A stretch of 64,000 nt of DNA from Cupriavidus sp. WGlv3 (GCF_023952475.1 NZ_JALHRX010000006.1:223278-287277); one strand, 5' to 3'. Numbered from the stretch's first letter, positions 26,578-34,738 are shown. Notes: generated by a model from the sequence alone, not told the origin. Numbers and translations: made by a program.

Positions 26578-26587
26578 TTGAATGCAA
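26578..26587. promoter_or_regulatory. Candidate GntR operator, copy 2, over the regulator's start codon
   Basis: The second exact copy of TTGAATGCAA covers the ATG at 26582 of the GntR gene. Occupation here would repress the regulator's own expression, as expected for autoregulation. Its spacing from copy 1 is 134 bp. Confidence 0.45.
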
Positions 26588-27319
26588 AACTCATATAACA
26601 ATGAACAGGCGGCAGGCGTTGCCGAGCACGTTGCGCCGCCCTCGCTGCCGCGCCTGGCACGCCCGCGCCTGCACGACACGGTGGTCGAGCACCTGCGCCA
26701 GTTCATCGTCGAAGGCGTGTTTGCGCCAGGCACCAAGCTCAATGAACGCGAGCTGTGCGAAACCCTGGGCATCTCGCGCACGCCGCTGCGCGAGGCGCTC
26801 AAGGTACTTGCGGCCGAAGGCCTGATCGACCTGCTGCCCAACCGCGGTGCCAGCATCTCGCGCATGAGCGAGGCCGAAGTCAGGGAGAGCTTCGAGCTGA
26901 TGAGCGGGCTGGAGGCGTTTTCCGGCGAACTGGCCTGCGAGCGCATCACCGCGGCGGAACTCGCGCAGATCAAGGCGCTGCACTACGCGATGCTGGCCTG
27001 CCGCGCCCGGAACGACCTGCCGGGCTACTACAGCCGCAACCAGGAGATCCATGACCGGATCAACGAGGCCGCGCGCAACGGGGCCCTGCGGCAAACCTAT
27101 CAGTCGATCAACCGCCGCCTGCAGGCGCTGCGCTTTCGCTCCAACCAGCAGAGTGGCAAGTGGGACGACGCGGTCGAGGACCACGAGGAGATGATCCAGG
27201 CGCTGGAAGCCCGCGACGGCAAGCGGCTGGCGGCGGTACTGAAGCGCCACTTGCTGGAAAAGCGCGACGCGGTGCTGCCGCTGGTGTCGGGCGACGCCAC
27301 TGGCACAAGAATCGTCTGA
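26582..27319 (+). CDS. GntR-family regulator, FCD (FadR/VanR) subclass
   Basis: A 245-residue protein: winged helix at about residues 30-100 (LHDTVVEHLRQFIVEGVFAPGTKLNERELCETLGISRTPLREALKVLAAEGL) and an all-helical FCD effector domain at about 105-230, with NQEIHDRINEAARN carrying a conserved histidine of the metal or ligand site. FCD members usually sense carboxylic acids. It is divergent from the aminotransferase-aldolase-TctCBA operon and flanked by two TTGAATGCAA sites, so it most likely controls that operon and itself. The 171 bp intergenic region is clearly AT-richer than its surroundings. Confidence 0.9.
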   Translation: MQNSYNNEQAAGVAEHVAPPSLPRLARPRLHDTVVEHLRQFIVEGVFAPGTKLNERELCETLGISRTPLREALKVLAAEGLIDLLPNRGASISRMSEAEVRESFELMSGLEAFSGELACERITAAELAQIKALHYAMLACRARNDLPGYYSRNQEIHDRINEAARNGALRQTYQSINRRLQALRFRSNQQSGKWDDAVEDHEEMIQALEARDGKRLAAVLKRHLLEKRDAVLPLVSGDATGTRIV

Positions 27320-27391
27320 AAACGAGGCACGCGTAGCCGCAGGGCAGCGTTTTGCCGTGCCGGGGCCGGATTTTTCTTGCCTCCATGCGGA

Positions 27392-27411
27392 TACTGTATA
27401 TATTTACAGTA
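27392..27411. promoter_or_regulatory. LexA (SOS) box
   Basis: TACTGTATATATTTACAGTA has perfect CTGT and ACAG ends and matches the 20 bp enterobacterial LexA consensus (TACTGTATATATATACAGTA) at all but one position. It overlaps a candidate -10 (TATATT, 27399-27404) set 16 bp from a TTGCCT -35-like element at 27377. Bound LexA would therefore block the promoter of the small gene that follows. Confidence 0.85.
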
Positions 27412-27440
27412 CCTGTATGAATGAACAGTGGAGCCCCGGC

Positions 27441-27725
27441 ATGGAACACCTGATCCGCGTGCAAAACGACTATGACCGCCAGGTGCTGGCCTGGCTGCGC
27501 GGCCGCATCGGCGATGCCGCCCTGCAGAGCGCGGTGCATCGGTTGGCAAGCCCGCGCAAGCCCTATCTGTCCACAATCTGCCGCAGCCTTGGCATCCGCC
27601 CGCCCAGCCGGCGCCAGTTCGCCGCCGAGACGGCGCGCATCCACCGCGCGGTCGGCGACAGCTACCTGGCCCGCATCAGGGAAATCCTGGCACAAGCCCC
27701 GGCGTACGAAGCCCCGCTCCGGTAG
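27441..27725 (+). CDS. Small SOS-box-controlled protein of unknown function
   Basis: A basic, soluble-looking 94-residue protein without signal peptide, membrane helix or motif that I recognise. ATG 27441 has a GGAG site seven bases upstream and leaves a leader of about 30 bases after the predicted transcription start; ATG 27417 (eight residues longer) would be nearly leaderless. The LexA box at 27392 makes it a likely DNA-damage-inducible gene. The central STICRSLGIRPPSRRQF stretch looks helix-turn-helix-like, so DNA binding is possible but unproven. A strong intrinsic terminator follows at 27783, so it is expressed alone. Confidence 0.7.
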   Translation: MEHLIRVQNDYDRQVLAWLRGRIGDAALQSAVHRLASPRKPYLSTICRSLGIRPPSRRQFAAETARIHRAVGDSYLARIREILAQAPAYEAPLR

Positions 27726-27782
27726 GCATTTGCCGATCACCGGCCAGGCGCGGACCATCGCGCGGGCGCCGGACGTATCATG

Positions 27783-27817
27783 AAAGCCCCGTTGCCGTCA
27801 CACGGCAACGGGGCTTT
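27783..27817 (+). terminator. Intrinsic terminator with 15 bp perfect stem
   Basis: AAAGCCCCGTTGCCG (27783-27797) pairs perfectly with CGGCAACGGGGCTTT (27803-27817) around the loop TCACA. The arm ends in TTT followed by GTGTTT, and the 5' arm begins with AAA, so it can work in both directions. It closes the LexA-box transcript and isolates the next dehydrogenase gene at 27853. Confidence 0.85.
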
Positions 27818-27852
27818 GTGTTTCGCAACGTATTCCTCCCTCCAAGGCCGAC

Positions 27853-28956
27853 ATGAGCGAACTCCGCATTCCCACCCGCGCCCTGCACCAGTGGGTCACC
27901 GATCTCTGGCTTGCCGCGGGCAGCAGCCCCCAGGAAGCGCAACTGACGGCCGACCATCTGGTCGGCGCCAACCTGAGCGGGCATGACTCCCACGGCGTCG
28001 GCATGATCCCGCGCTATGTGCTGGCGTGGCAGGCCGACGAGCTGCAACTGAACCGGCAGGTCAGCGTGCTGCAGGACGGCGGCAGCCTGCTCAGCCTGGA
28101 CGGCAACCGCGGCATGGGACAGGCGGTAACGGCGCAGGCCATGGAGATGGCCATCGCCCGCGCGCGCACGCACGGCGTCTGCGTGATGGGGCTGCGCCAG
28201 TCGCACCACCTCGGGCGCGTCGGCCACTGGGCCGAGCAGGCCACGGCCGCGGGCATGATCTCGATCCACTTCGTCAACGTGCTGTCCAAGCCGATCGTGG
28301 CGCCCCACGGCGGCTACGACGCGCGCTACGGCACCAATCCGTTCACCATCGGCGTGCCGATGGCCGGCGCGCCGCCGCTGGTGATGGACTTCGCCACCAG
28401 CGCCATCGCGCTGGGCAAGGTGCGCGTGGCCCATAACAAAGGCGTGCCGGTTGGGGCCGGCTGCCTGCTCGATCCGCAGGGCGAGCCCACCACCGATGCC
28501 GCCGTGATGTACCCGCCCTCCGACACCCCGCAAGGCGCGTTGCGCCCCTTCGGCGAGCACAAGGGCCACGTGCTGGCGGTGATGTGCGAACTGCTCGGCG
28601 CCGCGGTGACCGGCGGCCATACCATCCGCCCGGAAACGCTGCGGCACGAGCACGCGGTCTGGAACAACATGCTGGCGATCGTGTTCGATCCCGCGCGGCT
28701 GGGCACCAGCACCTCGTTCGGGCATGAAGTCGCGGCCTTCGCCGACTGGATGAAAAGCGCGCGGCTGCAGCCCGGGCAGACCGGCATCCAGCTGCCCGGC
28801 GAAGCGGAGCGCGCATTCCGCGCGGCCCGCGCGGAGCAGATCCCGATCGATGCCGGCACGCTGGCGCAACTGGACGACGCCGCGGCGAGCGTGGCGGCGG
28901 CGCGGGCCAGCGGGCATCCCGCACCGGGTCCGCTGTCGGCGCTGGGGCGCGGGTGA
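27853..28956 (+). CDS. Ldh-family (type 2 malate/lactate/ureidoglycolate) dehydrogenase
   Basis: A 367-residue NAD(P)-dependent oxidoreductase of the L-malate/L-lactate dehydrogenase type 2 superfamily, unrelated to the classical Rossmann LDH. It has the HDSHGVGMIPRYV motif at residues 44-56, RQSHHLGRVGHWAEQA with the catalytic histidine around 117, and NPFTIGVPMAGAPPLVMDFATS. Members reduce or oxidise 2-keto/2-hydroxy acids such as malate, lactate, sulfolactate, ureidoglycolate or imine analogues. It precedes a tartronate-semialdehyde reductase-like gene by 76 bp on the same strand. Substrate not determinable from sequence. Confidence 0.87.
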   Translation: MSELRIPTRALHQWVTDLWLAAGSSPQEAQLTADHLVGANLSGHDSHGVGMIPRYVLAWQADELQLNRQVSVLQDGGSLLSLDGNRGMGQAVTAQAMEMAIARARTHGVCVMGLRQSHHLGRVGHWAEQATAAGMISIHFVNVLSKPIVAPHGGYDARYGTNPFTIGVPMAGAPPLVMDFATSAIALGKVRVAHNKGVPVGAGCLLDPQGEPTTDAAVMYPPSDTPQGALRPFGEHKGHVLAVMCELLGAAVTGGHTIRPETLRHEHAVWNNMLAIVFDPARLGTSTSFGHEVAAFADWMKSARLQPGQTGIQLPGEAERAFRAARAEQIPIDAGTLAQLDDAAASVAAARASGHPAPGPLSALGRG

Positions 28957-29032
28957 CTATCATCAGGTATGCGCCCGGCGCGGTGCACCACGCACTCCCG
29001 GGTTGACGCCTGAACCCCTACCGGACACTGAC

Positions 29033-29968
29033 ATGAGCAAGATCGGCTTTATCGGGCTTGGCGTGATGGGCAAGCCCATGGTGCGGCACCTGATCGACGG
29101 CGGGCATGCCGTGTTCGCTCATAGCCGCAGCGGCGTGCCGCAAGACCTGCAGGATGCCGGCGTGAAGCCCTGTGCCAGCGCCGAGGACGTAGCCAGGCAG
29201 TCGGAGACCATCATCCTGATGCTGCCCGACACGCCCGACGTGGAAAAGGTGCTGTTCGGCGAGCGCGGTGTCGCCGACGGGCTGGCCGATACCGCCGGCG
29301 GCGTCACGGTGATCGACATGAGCTCGATCTCGCCGATCGCGACGCGCGAGTTCGCGCGCTGCATCGAGGCGATTGGCGCGGACTATGTCGACGCGCCGGT
29401 GTCGGGCGGCGAAGTCGGTGCCAGGGCCGGCACCTTGTCGATCATGGCCGGCGGCAAGCAGGAGGTATTCGACCGCGTGCTGCCCATCCTGCAGCTGATG
29501 GGCAAGAACATCACGCGCGTGGGCGCAGCCGGCGACGGCCAGGTGGCGAAGGTGGCCAACCAGGTGATCGTGGCACTGACCATCGAGGCGGTCGGCGAGG
29601 CACTGGTGCTGGCGGCCCGCGCCGGCGCGGACCCCGCCCGCGTGCGCGAGGCGCTGATGGGCGGCTTTGCCAGTTCACGCATCCTGGAAGTGCATGGCGA
29701 ACGGATGATCCGCCGCACCTTCGACCCCGGCTTTCGCATCGCGCTGCACCAGAAGGACCTGGAGCTGGCGCTGTCGACCGCGCGCGAGCTTGGCGTGGGC
29801 CTGCCCAATACGGCGTCGTGCCAGCAGCTGTTCAATGTCTGCCACGGGCTGGGCGGCGCGGCCTGGGACCATTCCGGGCTGGTCCGGGCGATCGAGCATT
29901 TGTCTTCATTCGCCCTCGGCGACTCCGACCAGACCGGCGAGAGCGGCGACGGCAGGCCCGCCGGCTAA
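29033..29968 (+). CDS. 2-hydroxy-3-oxopropionate (tartronate semialdehyde) reductase-like
   Basis: A 311-residue beta-hydroxyacid dehydrogenase. The NAD(P) site GFIGLGVMGKPM lies at residues 5-16, the substrate loop DAPVSGGEVGARAGTLSIMAGG at 120-141, and the catalytic lysine is Lys173 in GQVAKVANQ. GlxR/GarR members reduce tartronate semialdehyde to D-glycerate in glyoxylate and galactarate breakdown. Together with the galactarate dehydratase-like gene and glyoxylate-related aminotransferase in this window it fits a C2/C3 salvage theme. 3-hydroxyisobutyrate dehydrogenase is the main alternative. The next gene begins 18 bp after its stop. Confidence 0.82.
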   Translation: MSKIGFIGLGVMGKPMVRHLIDGGHAVFAHSRSGVPQDLQDAGVKPCASAEDVARQSETIILMLPDTPDVEKVLFGERGVADGLADTAGGVTVIDMSSISPIATREFARCIEAIGADYVDAPVSGGEVGARAGTLSIMAGGKQEVFDRVLPILQLMGKNITRVGAAGDGQVAKVANQVIVALTIEAVGEALVLAARAGADPARVREALMGGFASSRILEVHGERMIRRTFDPGFRIALHQKDLELALSTARELGVGLPNTASCQQLFNVCHGLGGAAWDHSGLVRAIEHLSSFALGDSDQTGESGDGRPAG

Positions 29969-29986
29969 GTGCAGGGCCCGGCCCGC

Positions 29987-30856
29987 ATGCCGCATGCAAA
30001 CACCGCGCTGCTGACCGCGCTGGCGATGCTGGCGTTCGCCGGCAATTCGCTGCTGTGCCGGCTGGCGCTGAAAGGCACCACCATCGACGCCGGCACCTTC
30101 ACGCTGGCGCGCGTCGCGGCCGCGGCGGCGGTGTTGTGGCTGATCGTGATGGCGCGGCGGCAGGCCGGACGCCAAGGCGCGGGCGCCATGACGCTGGGCG
30201 GCAACTGGGTATCGGCGCTGGCGCTGTTCTGCTATGCCGCGGCGTTCTCGTTCGCGTATGAGCGCCTGAGCGCGGGCACCGGCGCGCTGCTGCTGTTCGC
30301 CGCGGTGCAGGCCACCATGACGGGCTACGGGCTCTATACCGGCGAGCCGTTGCGCGCGCAGCAGTGGGTGGGCCTGGCGCTGGCGCTGACCGGCCTGGTC
30401 TGGCTGATGCTGCCGAGCGTGGCGACGCCGCCGCTGGCCTCATCGCTGCTGATGATTGCGGCGGGCATTGCCTGGGGCGTTTATTCGCTGCGTGGCAAGC
30501 GCGCCGCGGATCCGGTCGAGACCACCGCTGGCAACTTCATGCGCGCCGTGCCCATGGCGCTGGCGCTGGGGGCCGCAATCCAGGCGCAGCGCTCGCTGGA
30601 TGCTCCGGGGCTCGCCTACGCGGTGGTGTCCGGCGCGATCACCTCGGGGCTTGGCTATGTGATCTGGTACGCCGCGGTGCCGCGCCTGCGCGCGGCTACC
30701 GCGGCCACCGTGCAGCTGAGCGTGCCGGTCTTCGCCGCGGTGGGCGGCACCGCATGGCTCGGCGAGGCCCTGACCTTGCGGCTGGCGCTGAGCGCGGCCG
30801 CGGTGCTGGGCGGCATTGCGCTGGTGATCCTGGGCAAGCGCGCCGAGCGCGCCTAA
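29987..30856 (+). CDS. EamA/DMT-family transporter
   Basis: A 289-residue protein with ten predicted helices in two EamA repeats (residues 1-140 and 145-285), as usual for drug/metabolite exporters. It begins MPHANTALLTALAMLAFAGNSLLCRLALKG and ends LGGIALVILGKRAERA, both typical. A GTG at 29969, directly after the reductase stop, would add six residues and is possible. It is the third gene of the dehydrogenase group and overlaps the flavin reductase gene on the other strand by 4 bp at the stops. The substrate is unknown. Confidence 0.82.
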   Translation: MPHANTALLTALAMLAFAGNSLLCRLALKGTTIDAGTFTLARVAAAAAVLWLIVMARRQAGRQGAGAMTLGGNWVSALALFCYAAAFSFAYERLSAGTGALLLFAAVQATMTGYGLYTGEPLRAQQWVGLALALTGLVWLMLPSVATPPLASSLLMIAAGIAWGVYSLRGKRAADPVETTAGNFMRAVPMALALGAAIQAQRSLDAPGLAYAVVSGAITSGLGYVIWYAAVPRLRAATAATVQLSVPVFAAVGGTAWLGEALTLRLALSAAAVLGGIALVILGKRAERA

Positions 30857-31428
30857 CCGGCGCAGGGTTCGCATGCATCGGCAAAGCCGCCGCCATGGAA
30901 CACCAGCGGCACGCCCGGCGCCGCGCCATAGGCCACCACTTCCACGACGAACAGCACATGGTCCCCCACCGTGCGCACCGAGCGGTGCCGGCAGATAAAG
31001 TAGGCCAGCGTGCCGTCGATCAGCACCGTGCCGCACGGGCCGGGGCGATGGGCAATGCCGGCGAAGCGATCGCCGGCACGCGACGCAAAGCGCCGGCACA
31101 CCTCCAGCTGGGCGCTGCCAAGCACGTTGATCGCGTGGCAGGGCGCTGCGCGCAACACCGGCAGGCTGCCTGAGCTTCGTGCCAGGCACCACAGCAGCAA
31201 CGGCGGCGCCAGCGACACGGAAGCGAACGCATTGATCGTCACGCCGACCGGGCGGCCATCGGCGCCGGCGGCCGTGACCACGGTCACGCCGGTGGCAAAC
31301 TGCCCCAGCGCATCGCGCAAGGCGCGGCGCGCCGCGCCATCGTGGCCGATGGCGCAGGCGTCTTCGCCCTGGCCGCTGTCATTGCAGGCCTCGGTGTCAT
31401 AGGAGAGCTGGGCCAGGGCGGACATCAT
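30853..31428 (-). CDS. Flavin reductase-domain protein (monooxygenase partner)
   Basis: A 191-residue protein of the HpaC/FMN reductase-like split-barrel family: LRDALGQFATGVTVVTAAGADGRPVGVTINAFASVSLAPPLLLWCLAR at about 36-83, INVLGSAQLEVCRRFA, and GDHVLFVVEVVAYG. Such enzymes supply reduced FMN or FAD to a separate oxygenase. Its start codons overlap the stop of the acyl-CoA dehydrogenase-like gene upstream, strongly suggesting a two-component flavin monooxygenase. It carries an N-terminal extension of about 30 residues. Confidence 0.87.
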   Translation of the reverse strand: MMSALAQLSYDTEACNDSGQGEDACAIGHDGAARRALRDALGQFATGVTVVTAAGADGRPVGVTINAFASVSLAPPLLLWCLARSSGSLPVLRAAPCHAINVLGSAQLEVCRRFASRAGDRFAGIAHRPGPCGTVLIDGTLAYFICRHRSVRTVGDHVLFVVEVVAYGAAPGVPLVFHGGGFADACEPCAG

Positions 31429-32603
31429 TGCGCTGCCGTGCGCACCTCGCCGGTCGGCGCATCGATATCGAGCCCCAGCGCCATGCGTCCGGCGTACTCC
31501 TGCTGGGCCCCCGCCTGCAGCGGATGGAAGCGCGCGCCCTGCGCATCGCGGAAGCGCCGCTCCAGTCCGGCATCGCGATAGAAACCCGCACCGCCGGCCA
31601 GGTCCATCGCCGCTTCCACGGTGGCCAGCACCGCGCGCGCCGCCAGCGTGCGGGCGCTCATGATGCGGTTGGTGGTGATCGCGCCGGGTGCCTGGCCGGC
31701 GGCGGCGGCGAACATCGCATCGAGCGCCAGCTGCGCGGCATCGGCTTCATTGCACAGACGTCCCGCGGCCTCGACCGCATGTGCGTTCAGGCGCCGCTGG
31801 CGGGCCAGCTGCAGCGCGATATCCCGCGCGGCCTCGGCGATGCCGACGTAGACGGCGTAGATCAGGGGCAGCGCGATCATCGCCACCGTATGCATCATCG
31901 GATGCCATACGCCCTGCGGCCGGCGCGCCGCAACGGCGGTGTCAGGCACCAGCACGCCTTCCAGCATGACATCGTGCGAGCCGGTGCCGCGCATGCCGAG
32001 CGTGTGCCAGTTCGACAGCACGCGCACGCCCGGCGTCTTCATCGGCAACGCGAAATGCAGCACGGTGGGGCCGGCCTCGGGGTCGTCATAGACCGCGCAG
32101 GTCATGAACAGGTCCGCCACCGGCGCGCCGCTGGCGAAGATCTTGCGCGCGTCGACGCGGTAGCCGCCGTCGACGCGCGTGGCCTTGCCGCTGCCTTGCA
32201 GCCAGTCGGAGCCGCCGCTGCCGAGCAACACCAGCTGCTCGGCGCCGACGCGCTTGAGCAGGCCCTCCACCGGCGCTTGCTGATTGCGCCAGCGCCATGC
32301 GGCCGTGGCCACCGGGTGCGTATGCATGGCAAAGGCCAGCGCGGTCGAGCCGCAGTACTTGCCCAGTTCGCGCAGCACCGCGCCAAGCTCCTGGTGCGAC
32401 AGCCCGGCGCCGCCCAGCTCTTGCGGCACCGCCGCGGCAAAGAAGCGGTGCGCGCGCAGGTCGTCATAGTTGGCGCTGACGAACTGCTCGCTCGCGTCGA
32501 TCTCGGGCGCGCGGCCATCGAAGGTGCGGCCCAGCGTGGCGGCAAGGCCGATCCAGTCGGCCTGCGCGCCGGCGCTGGCATCCGCTGCGGAAAGGGTTTC
32601 CAT
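31425..32603 (-). CDS. Acyl-CoA dehydrogenase-fold flavin-dependent monooxygenase (DszC/SfnC-like)
   Basis: A 392-residue protein with the acyl-CoA dehydrogenase fold but without the usual catalytic Glu tail; its C-terminal AGGAGFYRDAGLERRFRDAQGARFHPLQAGAQQEYAG is typical of the flavin monooxygenase branch (DszC, SfnC, HsaA-like), which use reduced flavin from a partner to oxygenate sulfur compounds, phenols or similar. It is coupled to the flavin reductase gene by a 4 bp overlap and is divergent from an AraC regulator. The oxidised substrate cannot be told; a sulfone or sulfonate would fit the sulfonate-type transporter at 4.9-8.9 kb. Confidence 0.8.
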   Translation of the reverse strand: METLSAADASAGAQADWIGLAATLGRTFDGRAPEIDASEQFVSANYDDLRAHRFFAAAVPQELGGAGLSHQELGAVLRELGKYCGSTALAFAMHTHPVATAAWRWRNQQAPVEGLLKRVGAEQLVLLGSGGSDWLQGSGKATRVDGGYRVDARKIFASGAPVADLFMTCAVYDDPEAGPTVLHFALPMKTPGVRVLSNWHTLGMRGTGSHDVMLEGVLVPDTAVAARRPQGVWHPMMHTVAMIALPLIYAVYVGIAEAARDIALQLARQRRLNAHAVEAAGRLCNEADAAQLALDAMFAAAAGQAPGAITTNRIMSARTLAARAVLATVEAAMDLAGGAGFYRDAGLERRFRDAQGARFHPLQAGAQQEYAGRMALGLDIDAPTGEVRTAAQ

Positions 32604-32750
32604 GGTGTTGTCTCCGTCCGGTTATGGTGCGTGTCCCGCGCCGTTGTACGGCCACGGGCACGGTGCTAGTATCGGAGCCCGGTCCCCTCGCCCGTATGAT
32701 CGGGCGTCCGGCTTTCTTGCGCGAAACCCCGGATCTGGAGGAATGTGGCC

Positions 32751-33737
32751 ATGGATGCCTTGTCCGACCTCTTGCGCGCCGTGCAACTGAGCGGTGCCGT
32801 GTTCCTGAACGGCGAGTTCAAATCACCGTGGTGCCTGATCAGTGAAGCCGATGCTGAATTGCGCGCCGCGTTCCTGCCGCGCGCCGACCGCGTGGTCTCG
32901 TATCACCTGATCACCGAAGGCATCTGCTGGGCGCGCCTGGTCGACGACACCGGCCCCGGGGTACGCGTCGAAGCCGGCGAACTGCTGGTGGTGCCGCAGG
33001 GTGAGCCGCATGTGCTTGGCAGCGACCTGCATCTGCAGCCCTTGCCTTCTGCGCCGCTGGTGTATGACCTGCTGCGCAACAGTCCCGGCGAAGTCATGCG
33101 GGTCTCGTACGGCGGCGGCGGCGAACACACGCGCATGGTCTGCGGCTTTCTCGGTTTCGACGACACCATGGGCAATCCGCTGCTGACGTCGCTGCCGCGG
33201 CTGTTCAAGGTGGGGCTGGGCAGCGGGCTGGAATCCGCGTGGCTGGCCTCGGCGCTGGCCTTCGCCACCTCGGAGGCGGCGGAACCGCGCGCCGGCAGCG
33301 CCACCGTGCTGGCCAAGCTGTCGGAACTGCTCTTCGTGCAGGCGGTGCGACGCTGCATCGACACCCTGCCGGCCAATGAAAGCGGCTGGCTCGCCGCGCT
33401 GCGCGACCGCTACGTGGCGCGCGCGCTGTCGCGCATGCATGCGCGGCCGGCCTATCCGTGGACCGTCGACGAACTCGCCGGCAACGTCGGCCTGTCGCGC
33501 TCGGCGCTGGCGCAGCGCTTCACCGACCTGCTGGGGCAGCCGCCGATGCAGTACCTCGCGCACTGGCGCCTGCGCACCGCAGCGGCCGAGCTGCGCAGCG
33601 GCAACCGCTCGATCAGCGAGGTCGCCGGCGCGGTCGGCTATGACTCCGAGGCCGCCTTCAGCCGGGCCTTCAAGCGTGAATTCGGATTGCCGCCGGCCAG
33701 CTGGCGGCGCAACTGCACCGAAGCGGCGCACGCATGA
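32751..33737 (+). CDS. AraC-family regulator with cupin sensor
   Basis: A 328-residue protein with an N-terminal AraC-type cupin (cupin_6) domain up to about 185 (LVVPQGEPHVLGSD, GGGEHTRMVCGFLGFD) and two C-terminal HTH motifs at about 228-320 (WTVDELAGNVGLSRSALAQRFTDLLGQPPMQYLAHWRL, ISEVAGAVGYDSEAAFSRAFKREFGLPPASWR). ATG 32751 follows GGAGG at suitable spacing, better than a GTG at 32745. It is divergent from the two-component monooxygenase genes and is the likely regulator. Confidence 0.9.
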   Translation: MDALSDLLRAVQLSGAVFLNGEFKSPWCLISEADAELRAAFLPRADRVVSYHLITEGICWARLVDDTGPGVRVEAGELLVVPQGEPHVLGSDLHLQPLPSAPLVYDLLRNSPGEVMRVSYGGGGEHTRMVCGFLGFDDTMGNPLLTSLPRLFKVGLGSGLESAWLASALAFATSEAAEPRAGSATVLAKLSELLFVQAVRRCIDTLPANESGWLAALRDRYVARALSRMHARPAYPWTVDELAGNVGLSRSALAQRFTDLLGQPPMQYLAHWRLRTAAAELRSGNRSISEVAGAVGYDSEAAFSRAFKREFGLPPASWRRNCTEAAHA

Positions 33738-33743
33738 ATGAAA

Positions 33744-33770
33744 ACGGCCCGCGCCTGGGGCACGGGCCGT
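33744..33770. terminator. Hairpin between convergent AraC and entericidin genes
   Basis: ACGGCCCG (33744-33751) pairs with CGGGCCGT (33763-33770), with AAA before the 5' arm. The gap between the AraC stop (33737) and the entericidin stop (33800) is only 62 bp, so the hairpin probably terminates one or both transcripts. Confidence 0.6.
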
Positions 33771-33799
33771 CGACTGGCCACAGGGTGGCCGCCAGTGGC

Positions 33800-33943
33800 T
33801 TACATCTTCTGCTTGGTGTTTTCCGCCGCGCCCTGCACCTTCTCGCCGCCGCGCTCGATATCCTTGCCGGCGCCAGCCATGGTGTTGCAACCCGTGACCA
33901 GCAGCATGCCAGCGAGGGCAAACAGTGCGTATAGCTTTCTCAT
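33800..33943 (-). CDS. Entericidin A/B-family lipoprotein
   Basis: A 47-residue protein with lipoprotein signal peptide and lipobox LVTGC (Cys19), then the family body NTMAGAGKDIERGGEKVQGAAENTKQKM. Entericidins are tiny outer- or inner-membrane lipoproteins linked to stationary-phase and stress response. The AAGGAG site before the ATG supports expression. It is a single gene. Confidence 0.88.
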   Translation of the reverse strand: MRKLYALFALAGMLLVTGCNTMAGAGKDIERGGEKVQGAAENTKQKM

Positions 33944-34257
33944 GATGATCTCCTTGCTTCGTGTGGATGCGGCATGCGCCGCCAGGATGGAAGAGCTCGG
34001 AATGGCTTGACCGGGCAGCCTGTTGCCCAACCGGCAATTGGATCGTAGCAATCCGTGGCGGGACGAAAAGTCGGCATTCGTCCTACCGCGATGTCAGCAG
34101 AACGCGCGACATGCCACGGCGGCATGCCGCACTACGGCGGTGCCACGCGCGGCGTGCCGGCTGGTCCCGAAAATGCTTGTAGGACTGCGACCGATAGCCC
34201 GCGGCCGCGGGATCCTTTAAAACCTCAATGTCACTGCCAGCCATCACGGAGAACACC
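33944..34257. other. Intergenic region with no gene seen
   Basis: This 314 bp stretch separates the entericidin and DUF2188-type genes, which diverge. No convincing frame is present. GTCCTAC (34079-34085) and GTAGGAC (about 34180) form a distant inverted repeat of unknown meaning, and CTTTAAAACC near 34215 could be part of the promoter of the downstream gene. Confidence 0.4.
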
Positions 34258-34530
34258 ATGACGTCACGCAGCATCCACGTGCTTCCCGCCACGACCGGCG
34301 ACTCCGAATACGCCAGCGAGGGGGAATGGGCGCTCACCATCGAGGGCCTGGAAAGCGGCCCCGACGACGCGGCCCTGCACTTCCCGACGCAGGAAGCCGC
34401 CATTGCCGCCGGCTGGATGCGTGCCCGCGAGGACGGCGTGTCGCTGTGCATCCATGGCCGTGACGGCCTGGTGCGTGAACGCAAGATCTACTGCCGCGAT
34501 GCCCGCGGCAATACCCGCCTTAGCCACTAG
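34258..34530 (+). CDS. DUF2188-like small protein
   Basis: A 90-residue soluble protein with the layout of DUF2188: an N-terminal HVLPATTGDSEYAS strand region, an alternating EEGEWALTIEG-type strand, the helix TQEAAIAAGWMRARED, and GVSLCIHGRDGLVRERKIYCRD, where the IHGRDGxxRE motif is characteristic. The function of the family is unknown. A GGAG site lies before the ATG at 34258. Confidence 0.7.
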   Translation: MTSRSIHVLPATTGDSEYASEGEWALTIEGLESGPDDAALHFPTQEAAIAAGWMRAREDGVSLCIHGRDGLVRERKIYCRDARGNTRLSH

Positions 34531-34738
34531 CGCCGACTCGGCTGGCCCGCCCGTCGCGTGCCGGCTGCCTCGCCATCATTGCCTCGCGTGCCCGCTGACA
34601 GAGCGGGCCGCAACACTTCATTGCGCGAGATGCATTGAGTCGCATCAAAGTATCGCGAATCTTCTGCTGAAAACCTCGGGTCCACCGCCAATACTGGAGT
34701 CAGGCCACAGGCCGACGACCAGACCACCGAGACCCGTC

